This document shows positions 33,104 to 40,137 of a stretch of 64,000 nt of DNA, piece by piece (position 1 is the stretch's first letter; the number at the start of each line of letters is the position of its first letter). The DNA lies in the NCBI RefSeq assembly GCF_009937975.1, contig NZ_AP018441.1, positions 4,588,001 to 4,652,000 of the forward strand. Reading direction: 5' to 3'. The notes under the pieces were generated by a model. The model was not told the origin of the DNA. It did no database searches and saw only the letters and a program-made list of their open reading frames with translations. Position numbers and translations under genes: made by a program. The DNA comes from Undibacterium sp. YM2 (GTDB lineage: Bacteria > Pseudomonadota > Gammaproteobacteria > Burkholderiales > Burkholderiaceae_D).

Positions 33104-33938
33104 CCTGGGCTATTCCCTGTGCGTAGTTGGTGTTGGCAAACCCTGTGTGCTTGCTGCTGGCAGGTGGTGCGTGGTCGGCAGGCATGCTCCAGTCGGCCTT
33201 GTAGTGCTCATAGGGGCCAAAGAAGGTGGCGGCATGCTTGACGAATTTGGGGGCCTGCCCGCTGGCGGCGATATAGGCGGCATAGCGCTTCACGCCATCG
33301 ACCATGAGTGTTGCATCGACACCATCCCGCCGTCGTGCCAGCCAGGCTTGCCAGGCTTCTTTTTTGCTGGCACCGGGTCGGCGTGGATAGGCTTGCCAGG
33401 CGGTTTCGAATTCAGCAGGGCATTCGTCGAATTTTCCTGGTTTTTTTTGTTTGGCAGGTTTTGATTCTTCACAATCGATTTCCTGGCAGGACGAAGTCGT
33501 GTCAGGTTTTATAAGATTACAGGAATCAGTAATCAGATTATATGAATCAGCCGGAGCAGCATCCGTTAACTCTGGTGCAGGGTTGGTAGCTTGCACAGTA
33601 CTTGCACTGTGCTGACCTGGTGCTGGCAGCGCACTGGGAGGTTCATTCCTGTGCGGATGCTGATGGGATTTGAACTTGCATATCTGAATATAGCCTATGC
33701 CATCCACCACATAACGCTCGATAAAGCCATGTTTGGCCAATGAGTTCAGCAGGCCATCGATATCGCAATCGTCATAAGACATGATCTCGCTTCGGATTCT
33801 TTTATGGCGATCCTCAAGCCGGCCCTCTCTGTCAGCCATAGTCCATAAACCTGCGAACAGCAAGCGGCCAAGAGGAGGGATTTCAGCCAGCAAGTCATTT
33901 TTGAAAAAGCTGTGCTTGATATTTCTTGCTCGGGGCAT
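33090..33938 (-). CDS. Phage replication protein (O-like), 282 aa
   Basis: The start at 33938 follows AGGAATTTTT; an upstream frame to 34115 is unlikely. The N-terminal 100 residues (ARNIKHSFFKNDLLAEIPPLGRLLFAGLWTMADREGRLE) form the winged-helix-type domain of phage replication initiators. A Pro/Thr/Ser-rich linker follows, then a C-terminal YPRRPGASKKEAWQAW region typical of phage O-type and DnaT-like proteins. It recruits the DnaC-like loader at 32315. The replication origin is often inside this gene; no clear iteron array was seen. Confidence 0.85.
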   Translation of the reverse strand: MPRARNIKHSFFKNDLLAEIPPLGRLLFAGLWTMADREGRLEDRHKRIRSEIMSYDDCDIDGLLNSLAKHGFIERYVVDGIGYIQICKFKSHQHPHRNEPPSALPAPGQHSASTVQATNPAPELTDAAPADSYNLITDSCNLIKPDTTSSCQEIDCEESKPAKQKKPGKFDECPAEFETAWQAYPRRPGASKKEAWQAWLARRRDGVDATLMVDGVKRYAAYIAASGQAPKFVKHAATFFGPYEHYKADWSMPADHAPPASSKHTGFANTNYAQGIAQDGSF

Positions 33939-34185
33939 GTAAAAATTCCTTTTAATACTGATTGAATCTGGCCACACAGGACCTGCAGGTTGAACCGGGC
34001 CCCGCCAGGCTAGGAGGTATCTGTCCGACACTTCGCTTTCTCTGTGAAACCTCTGTGGTGTAGCAGGAGGGTTCATGTGCATGCCACATGCCTGCGTAAC
34101 GAAGGCTGCCTGCAAGCAGCCTTTCCTTCCTCTGTGTCTCGGTGGTGAGTGGTTTTAAGTCTGGTCCCAGACTTATCTATTACTT

Positions 34186-34389
34186 CTAGCCACCACGACA
34201 CAATTTGCAATACGTATACACAGGCTGATTCTGCGCATTACAAAACTGCCGTATTGAGCGCATCTGCCCACGCCCGTGACGACAGCGTGGGCCTTTGCAA
34301 AGACGACGGGCGGTGATGGTGTGGGTGGGTGAAATCACCCGGTTGTCGAGGTGCTGCCAGTCGGTGGTTGCGGGTGACTGGCTCAGCAT
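34186..34389 (-). CDS. Small Cys-rich phage-module protein, 67 aa
   Basis: The C-terminal half has CKGPRCRHGRG and, at the end, FCNAQNQPVYTYCKLC, a spacing suitable for a zinc finger. The start at 34389 lacks a good ribosome-binding site; an upstream ATG at 34449 is also possible. It is leftward, upstream of the replication genes, in line with a small early phage protein. Moderate support only. Confidence 0.45.
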   Translation of the reverse strand: MLSQSPATTDWQHLDNRVISPTHTITARRLCKGPRCRHGRGQMRSIRQFCNAQNQPVYTYCKLCRGG

Positions 34390-34689
34390 GGGCAGGCCCT
34401 TGTTTGTGTCGATACTTGATTTTTTCCGCAGGCTTGCCCCATAGTGCATGCGCGTGCGGACACCTGACGCAGGATGTCATTTTGTATTGTCATGTTGTTG
34501 TCGTGTGGCTGCGTGGGCAGCCTGGTTTGTGTTTTTAAAACCGGAAGACCTCTCAACACAGAGGGAGGAAAAACTGCTTGCAAGCAGTCTTCGTTACGCA
34601 GGCGAGGAGCATGCTCCTCGAAACCCCTGCTGCACCACAGAGGGGCGCGCAGAAAAAAGCGGTAGAGAAACGAAAATATTGGCAAGTGC

Positions 34690-34806
34690 GTAGGTTGGGC
34701 CGGGCCTCGCTAGGCTACGGGGTATCAGCCCAACACTCGGCATTGAAATAACGTAATCGCTTATCAAAAGCCCAGTGTTGGGCTGATGAAACGTAGCCCA
34801 ACCTAC
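34690..34806. repeat. REP-like inverted doublet, GTAGGTTGGGC family
   Basis: GTAGGTTGGGC at 34690-34700 and GCCCAACCTAC at 34796-34806 are the outer arms; inner arms AGCCCAACACT (from 34727) and AGTGTTGGGCTGAT (about 34774-34787) also pair. The rest of 34450-35140 holds no gene I can support; it is the untranslated leader of the leftward operon. Confidence 0.7.
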
Positions 34807-35146
34807 GAGGGCGCCAACATTCTCGTTTTCCCAATGTTTCGCTTTTCTCTGTACATCTGTATCGAGAGGTCTTCATCGTCAATTTATATGCCCCATGCAT
34901 GCGGGGCTTCGGTCGCCAGAAAGACGACAAAATCATCAGCCGGATTGCCAAAACCACAGGCGGCTGATGGTGACCAGGGAATCCTGGTGGAGTAAGTAGA
35001 TGGTTAAACAGTATTCGCGCGGTAACAGATCAAGGCAGGCGAACGGCTAGTATGTTTAAGGTTGAAGGATAGGTGGATTGATAGCGTCACTTCATTGCCA
35101 GATGCATACCTGATTAAAGTAAGCGAGCGCCTCCCCCACAAGTTCA

Positions 35147-35175
35147 ATTATATACATTTTCGTATTGCCATCCAA
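35147..35175 (-). promoter_or_regulatory. Leftward early promoter with operator in spacer
   Basis: On the - strand TTGGAT (35175-35170), a 17-bp spacer and TATAAT (35152-35147) make a near-consensus sigma-70 promoter reading toward the replication genes. The spacer contains the complement of CATTTTCGTATTG (35155-35167), a 13-mer found again at the rightward promoter at 37133-37145. This is the expected position for a repressor operator. Confidence 0.75.
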
Positions 35176-35192
35176 GTTTTTTTCACTAATTC

Positions 35193-35221
35193 TTGGCATT
35201 TTTAATGCAATAACGCATAAT
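35193..35221 (+). promoter_or_regulatory. Repressor promoter, predicted leaderless transcript
   Basis: TTGGCA (35193-35198), a 17-bp spacer, CATAAT (35216-35221); transcription would start about 7 bases later, at or next to the ATG at 35228. The spacer holds TTTTTAATGCA (35199-35209), which recurs at 37124-37134. A leaderless repressor mRNA is known for lambda cI from PRM. Confidence 0.7.
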
Positions 35222-35227
35222 GCAGCC

Positions 35228-35920
35228 ATGGACGCTAAAACTAATATCAAATATCTCATGGATAAGTCGGGCATGAACCCGACTTCGTTGGCAACTGCCC
35301 TGGAAAAAATGTTCCCTGATGAAGTCAGGGTGCCGCAGGCGACGATATTCCGTATTGTCGAGGGCATCACCAAGGACCCGCGCACCTCGTCGCTGGCGCC
35401 GATTGCCAAGTTCTTTAATGTCACCCTGTCTGACTTGCGCAGCAAGGATTTGCGCGGGCATGAGAGCAGCCAGCCTGTCGCGGCCAATGATGAACAGATC
35501 AGCATCGCTGCTATTAATTACTATGCGGCCAAGGGCTCTTGCGGTGGCGGTGCACATAATGAAGATGCCGAACCCAAGGGCCAACTGATTAAAGAGCTGG
35601 GCTTTTTCAAGAAATATGGCGTCAAACCTGAGAACCTGGCGGCCATCTATGCTGATGGCAGCTCCATGGCTGACTTTATCGTTGATGGCGACATGGTCAT
35701 CATCGACCAGACCAAGACTGAACCACAGAGCGGCAAAATCTTTGCCATCCAGCATCCGGACGGCCTGCGCATCAAGCAATTACGGCGCGAAATTGACGGC
35801 ACCTGGGTGCTGGAAAGCCGCAACCCCGATAAACGCACTTATCCCGATGAGCGCATCACGCCTGAGAATGTGGGCTTGCTGAAAATCATAGGGCGCTTTG
35901 TTTACAGGCAGGGCGGCTGA
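35228..35920 (+). CDS. Phage-type repressor with S24 self-cleavage domain, 230 aa
   Basis: N-terminal helix-turn-helix (about 5-70: IKYLMDKSGMNPTSLATALEK, VRVPQATIFRIVEG, LAPIAKFFNVTLSDL) and C-terminal LexA/CI-type peptidase S24 domain with DGSSMADFIVDGDMVII (Ser146) and LRIKQL (Lys183). The cleavage site is probably near Ala101-Lys102-Gly103, although AAKGS is not the usual Ala-Gly. It would repress the leftward and rightward early promoters and be cleaved with RecA. The ATG at 35228 has no ribosome-binding site, in line with a leaderless start. Confidence 0.88.
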   Translation: MDAKTNIKYLMDKSGMNPTSLATALEKMFPDEVRVPQATIFRIVEGITKDPRTSSLAPIAKFFNVTLSDLRSKDLRGHESSQPVAANDEQISIAAINYYAAKGSCGGGAHNEDAEPKGQLIKELGFFKKYGVKPENLAAIYADGSSMADFIVDGDMVIIDQTKTEPQSGKIFAIQHPDGLRIKQLRREIDGTWVLESRNPDKRTYPDERITPENVGLLKIIGRFVYRQGG

Positions 35921-36108
35921 TCCGTCGCGTTGGTTGCAGGATGGTTGCGTGATGGGTTTGTGACGGTGCGCAGACCCTGGCATGGCGGCAGCATATCTGT
36001 ACACCCGTCCATGCCAATTTGCTATGATAGCTGCTTGTATGCAGGGTGATGCGCCCGGCACCCTGCCCCTACTCTCTGTAATTCCACCATGATGGATGAT
36101 CAAGCTTC

Positions 36109-36675
36109 ATGCAAACTGTACTCTCGCAAGCCCTCCACACCCCGCGCCTGATCGTGCGCGCCATACAAGAAAACGACCTGCCTGACTTGTTCAAGGTATT
36201 TTCTGACGACACCGTCACCCGCTTTTTACCGTATATCACCTGGGAAGATACACTCGCTGCCCATAGCTGGTATGCGCGCGCCAGGGAAATGGCGGCGCAG
36301 GCATCCGCCGTGCAATGCGTGATCGTCGATAAAGAAAGCAGCCAGGTCATTGGTTCTTGCCTGCTGTTTCGCTTTGATACCGAGAGTGAACGCTGTGAGC
36401 TGGGCTATGCCCTGGCGCAATCGCACTGGGGCGGTGGCTACATGGCCGAAGCCCTGCGCGCCCTGCTGACGCACGCCTTTGGCGAGATGGGCATCAACCG
36501 CGTCGAGGCAGAAGTCGATCCCCGCAACCCCGCCTCTGCCCAGCTCTTGCGCAAACTGGGCTTTACCCAGGAAGGCTTGCTACGCCAGCGCTGGAAGATG
36601 AAGGGCGAGATCAAGGACACCTGGATGTTTAGCCTCTTGCGCGATGAATGGCAGGCGGCGAACCGGCCAGGTTGA
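36109..36675 (+). CDS. GNAT-family N-acetyltransferase (RimJ-type), 188 aa
   Basis: TPRLIVRAIQENDLPDLFKVFSDDTVTRFLPYITW at the N-terminus, ELGYALAQSHWGGGYMAEALRALLTHAFGEMGINRVEAEVDPRNPASAQLLRKLGF in the middle, and EGLLRQRWKMKGEIKDTWMFSLL are the pattern of ribosomal-protein-type or small-metabolite acetyltransferases. It lies between the repressor and the early promoter, a typical place for a passenger gene of a phage-like element. The substrate is unknown. Confidence 0.87.
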   Translation: MQTVLSQALHTPRLIVRAIQENDLPDLFKVFSDDTVTRFLPYITWEDTLAAHSWYARAREMAAQASAVQCVIVDKESSQVIGSCLLFRFDTESERCELGYALAQSHWGGGYMAEALRALLTHAFGEMGINRVEAEVDPRNPASAQLLRKLGFTQEGLLRQRWKMKGEIKDTWMFSLLRDEWQAANRPG

Positions 36676-36730
36676 TTTTGCCATTGGCGGACAGGGCAAA
36701 CCTGAAATGATGCGTGCTTACGCGTGGGGC

Positions 36731-37016
36731 AGCGTTAGCCGCGAATGGCCGTTACGGTGCGCTATTCGCGGCTAAAGCCGCTCATGTGGGATGTCATTTC
36801 CTGATTGTAGGGCGCATTGTAATGCGCCGTATGGCGCGGTCGCACACGGCAATTTAATTTGCCGGCGATAAACAATACCAGGCAAGCAGGATGCGCCGTG
36901 CGCACCATCGCCTGGCAATATGGGTTGCGATATTGCTTGTAACATTGCTTGTGATATGGATTGTGACATCGCTTAAGAAGCGCGGCCTATCATTTGGTGC
37001 GCATGGCGCACCCTGC
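36731..37016. repeat. Mixed REP-like palindromes (three families)
   Basis: AGCCGCGAA/TTCGCGGCT arms at 36731-36745 and 36764-36782 (GAGCGGCTTTAGCC family); GTAGGGCGCATT at 36807-36833; a GTGCG-type pair at 36886-36906 and 36996-37016. No gene in 36676-37206. Confidence 0.68.
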
Positions 37017-37123
37017 TCCCGCAAATTGCTGCAGCCATCATTTACGTCAAATCAAACCGCCTTATACCAATTCCAGCACTTTCCACGTTTACATATAACC
37101 AACAATTCCATACGAAATCATAC

Positions 37124-37171
37124 TTTTTAATGCATTTTCGTATTGACTCGGATTATACAAAAGCGTATAGT
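37124..37171 (+). promoter_or_regulatory. Rightward early promoter and operator
   Basis: TTGACT (37143-37148), 17-bp spacer, TATAGT (37166-37171), about 35 bp before the first small phage gene. The operator CATTTTCGTATTG (37133-37145) overlaps the -35, and TTTTTAATGCA (37124-37134) abuts it; both recur at the repressor/leftward promoter. An inverted half site CCATACGAAAT lies at 37108-37118. Confidence 0.72.
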
Positions 37172-37206
37172 TCTACTCATGGTCAGACAAACAAAGAAAG
37201 CGACAC

Positions 37207-37422
37207 ATGAGCACGCAAACTTATTTTGGATTACCCAAAACCTATTACGCCCAACCGGCCACTGCATCCACTGCGGTGCTGATCAACGGGCAAAACCTGA
37301 TCGACGCCTTTGCTGAATGTAGCATGGAACAATGCAACAAAATGGCCAGTCTGCTGGACCAGGGGCGGTATGAAAACTTTGGCAGGATGATGGCGAAGGT
37401 CATGCAGGACTGGCAGCAATAA
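37207..37422 (+). CDS. Small phage-module protein, 71 aa
   Basis: First gene after the rightward promoter, with AAGAAAGCGACAC upstream. It has a TAVLINGQNLIDAFAECSMEQCNKMASLLDQGRYENFGRMMAKVMQDW helix pair and two cysteines. It is a typical short early-phage gene; the function is unknown. The 462-bp stretch to the next gene (37423-37884) holds no supported gene. Confidence 0.6.
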   Translation: MSTQTYFGLPKTYYAQPATASTAVLINGQNLIDAFAECSMEQCNKMASLLDQGRYENFGRMMAKVMQDWQQ

Positions 37423-37884
37423 ATCGCTGTATTGCGCTTTGAAAACTGGACGATGAAATCTCGGTTTTGAAATCTGAACAATGAGTTTCAACACCGAGTG
37501 CGGCACTGAGTTGAACACTAAGTTCAGCACTGAATGTCGATATTGGCTATAACACCGAAGCGCTCCGCATCTGAGCGCATAGCACGCAAAAAGAATACGC
37601 TGGTGAAATCGGTTCGCGGCCCATTTCACACTTGCCGGAGTAGCGTCCGGCACCTTGTCTGCGCTGGCCTTGCACCTTCTGCTGCCGCGTTCACCCGCGG
37701 CGGGCAAGGCCAGCGCATCACATTGGTACCTGTTTTTTTCTGGCATCAACAGCCAGCCGCAATGGCCAGCTAAAGCAGCATTGCATCACCAACAAAGTAT
37801 CACCCAAAAACTACATTGATTAACACGAGAACGAGTGCGTTTTTCTGTGCGTATGCGCTCGTCCAAAATTTTGTGAGGACTAGT

Positions 37885-38196
37885 ATGAAAACATCCCTGA
37901 CAGACTGGCTGGTCACTGCCCTGGCGTATATCGTCATCTGCGCTGTGCTCAGCATCATCAATAATGAAGAAGACAAAATACCAGGCGCCGAGCAGCTTGA
38001 GCAGCCTGAAAAACAGGTGGCACCCGCCAGCCGGGCGGCGGCGAGACTGCATGCCTCAGTGACTGCATCTGCGAATGCATCAATCAATACACAGCTCGCC
38101 AAAAAAATACCCGAGCAAGGCACAGCGCGCAGCGAGCTGAGCCAGCTGGCGCAAGAAGCAGAACGCATGACCGGCTTTGGCGCGAGGGTGCAATGA
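37885..38196 (+). CDS. Small membrane-anchored phage-module protein, 103 aa
   Basis: GTGAGGA before the ATG at 37885. One N-terminal membrane segment (DWLVTALAYIVICAVLSI) and an Ala/Glu/Ser-rich helical tail. It is the first of three genes joined by ATGA overlaps. The anchor suggests a membrane-directed early function such as superinfection exclusion, but there is no family match. Confidence 0.62.
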   Translation: MKTSLTDWLVTALAYIVICAVLSIINNEEDKIPGAEQLEQPEKQVAPASRAAARLHASVTASANASINTQLAKKIPEQGTARSELSQLAQEAERMTGFGARVQ

Positions 38197-38507
38197 AGCA
38201 TAGCCGCCAGTTACATGCCGTGGGCAATGCCCTGTTCGATACACGCAGCAGCCAGTGCATGGCGATCGCTTACGGCTGGCAGGCCGAGGCGCATTACGAT
38301 GCCAGCGGCAAGATCTGCAACCCGGATGCCCTGCAACCGTCTGACGAAGCCATTGCCAATGCCCGCCTGTGGGCCAAGGCGCCCGAGCTGCTGGACAAGG
38401 CGCAGGCCCTGGCAGCGAGGTTGCCACAAGATGACAACTGGTTTGCTGCCCAAGAAGCACAAGCCCTGCGCGAACTTTGCCTGTCTTTAGAGAAAGCCAC
38501 AACATGA
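38193..38507 (+). CDS. Small phage-module protein, 104 aa
   Basis: ATGA overlap with the previous gene and with the next. The DEAIANARLWAKAPELLDKAQALAARL stretch is a pattern common in short phage early proteins, with a following AAQEAQALRELCLSLEK helix. Soluble, no catalytic motif. Confidence 0.65.
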   Translation: MKHSRQLHAVGNALFDTRSSQCMAIAYGWQAEAHYDASGKICNPDALQPSDEAIANARLWAKAPELLDKAQALAARLPQDDNWFAAQEAQALRELCLSLEKATT

Positions 38508-38632
38508 ACGATACACATGCCCTCATCAACCACCTGCACATGCGTGTGCGCATCAAATGCGCTGTATATCGCATGATACGCGACCTCGGTTACAGCCGTC
38601 TGGCGGCATGCAAGACAGCGTTGCAACATTGA
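38504..38632 (+). CDS. 42-aa phage-module microprotein
   Basis: The ATG at 38504 overlaps the previous stop (ATGA), and the frame encodes NDTHALINHLHMRVRIKC, then AVYRMIRDLGYSRLAACKTA and a short end. It is basic and helical with two cysteines. The strict translational coupling supports it despite its size. Function unknown. Confidence 0.6.
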   Translation: MNDTHALINHLHMRVRIKCAVYRMIRDLGYSRLAACKTALQH

Positions 38633-38675
38633 TTTTTGAAATTTTTAAAAATTTTCACACAAGGCGATAACACGA

Positions 38676-39113
38676 ATGGCATCCGTCAATAAAGTGATCC
38701 TCGTTGGCAACCTGGGCCGCGACCCTGAAACCCGCTACGCCCCCAGTGGCGAAGCCGTCAGCAACATCACCATTGCCACCACCGACAACTGGAAAGACAG
38801 AACAAGCGGTGAACGCAAAGAACGCACGGAGTGGCACCGCATCAGCTTCTTTGGCCGCCTGGCAGAAGTGGTCGCCATGCATCTCAAGAAAGGCGCGACC
38901 GTCTATGTAGAAGGCAGCCTGCGCACCCGCAAATACACAGACAAGGATGGCCAGGAAAAATTCATCACTGAAGTGCGCGGCGACACGATGCAGATGCTCA
39001 GCAGCAGATCAGCAGCCCAGGCAGATGGCACGGATGGCACACCGCTAAAACCCCGCCAGCCAGCCCGCGCACCTGAGACCTGGGACAACATGGATGATGA
39101 TTTACCGTTTTAA
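38676..39113 (+). CDS. ssb: Single-stranded DNA-binding protein (SSB), phage-module copy
   Basis: 145 aa. OB-fold starting [85 protein letters not shown], then a short linker and the canonical acidic tip DDDLPF that binds partner proteins. It coats single-stranded DNA during replication of the element. The short linker is like phage and plasmid SSBs. It is downstream of the rightward early promoter in a run of coupled genes. Confidence 0.93.
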   Translation: MASVNKVILVGNLGRDPETRYAPSGEAVSNITIATTDNWKDRTSGERKERTEWHRISFFGRLAEVVAMHLKKGATVYVEGSLRTRKYTDKDGQEKFITEVRGDTMQMLSSRSAAQADGTDGTPLKPRQPARAPETWDNMDDDLPF

Positions 39114-39369
39114 TCAGCATTAAAAACCGCCTGGATAACAATGTAGTAATTCCCTCTCCTTCAAGGAGAGGGCCAGGGTGAGTATGGGTTTCTTGTGCAA
39201 TGTGATGATGAGTCAATCAAATGGAAACCATCGCCATCCCCGCCATTTCAATGCGCTGCCAGCAGGCGGCCTGGAAATGGATAGTGCAAAGCGAGCTTTG
39301 CGAAACCGCAGCAATTTCCCCTGCAAGGGAAATAAGCAACAAGCCAAACAACCGCCGAAAGGACACAAC

Positions 39370-39681
39370 ATGAGAAACGACATCGCCGTACGCTATGCCC
39401 AGGTGGCGCAAATCCTGAGTGACAAATTCCTGTTCATCGAAGACATCATGCGCGAGCTGCGCACTTCGGAAAATTATGCGCGCAAGCTCATCAGCGACCT
39501 GTGCTTTTCCGGCCACGTCGTACAACGCGCCACGCCCACGCCCCGTGGCCGCAGCAAATTGCAGTTTGGCTGGCACAGCGGCAAACCCGCACCCACCATC
39601 TACACACGCCAGATCAAACCGCCGACCGACAAGATACGCCGCACTGATCCGCTGATGATTGCGCTGTACGGTGAGGCATAA
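39370..39681 (+). CDS. Winged-helix DNA-binding-type protein, 103 aa
   Basis: The ATG at 39370 follows GAAAGGAC. The protein has AVRYAQVAQILSDKFLFIEDIMRELRTSENYARKLISDLCFSGHVVQRATPTPRGRSKLQFGW, a helix-turn-helix with a wing, and a C-terminal basic tail. It is probably a regulator of the phage-like element, the last gene of the rightward early group. The frame extends upstream to 39178, but that is a repeat. No exact family. Confidence 0.72.
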   Translation: MRNDIAVRYAQVAQILSDKFLFIEDIMRELRTSENYARKLISDLCFSGHVVQRATPTPRGRSKLQFGWHSGKPAPTIYTRQIKPPTDKIRRTDPLMIALYGEA

Positions 39682-39736
39682 GGAATATGCTGACAGGGAC
39701 TGCATGGCCGTACCGTGCAGCCCGCTACTCTTACTG

Positions 39737-40073
39737 CAGGAGCGGCTTTAGCCGCGAACCGGCAGACCGCGTCGACCATTCGCGGCTAAAGCTGCTCCTA
39801 CAAAAAAATCCCTTAAGTAGGGTGCCTTGTAACGCACCGCATGAAAGCGTCAATCACTGGCATGTTCATTGGCCCTTGGATGTGAAAATCACTTGTCTTG
39901 AATGATGGTGAATCCAGTAAGCCGGGTACATTGCAACGCGCCGCTATCAATGTAGGAGCGGCTTTAGCCGCGAACCAGCAGGCCGTGACGATCATTCGCG
40001 GCTAAAGCCGCTCCTAAAGAGAAAACATGCCAGTAAGCAGGGTTTTCATACGGTGCGTTACAACGCACCCTGC
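39737..40073. repeat. Nested REP-like doublets
   Basis: Outer GTAGGGTGC/GCACCCTGC arms at 39817-39838 and 40052-40073 enclose a GTAGGAGCGGCTTTAGCC pair at 39952-39976 and 39994-40016. Another GCAGGAGCGGC pair is at 39737-39761 and 39779-39801. No gene in 39682-40137. Confidence 0.75.
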
Positions 40074-40137
40074 TGACTGCCAGAACGAGCCCGACAAATG
40101 GCAGGCAAAAACAAGACGACATCACTAAAGGAACATC

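Noticed and set aside
34715..34957. Cro-like small gene on the - strand downstream of the leftward promoter
   Set aside because: The frame has no helix-turn-helix pattern, passes through a REP-like repeat and lacks a ribosome-binding site.
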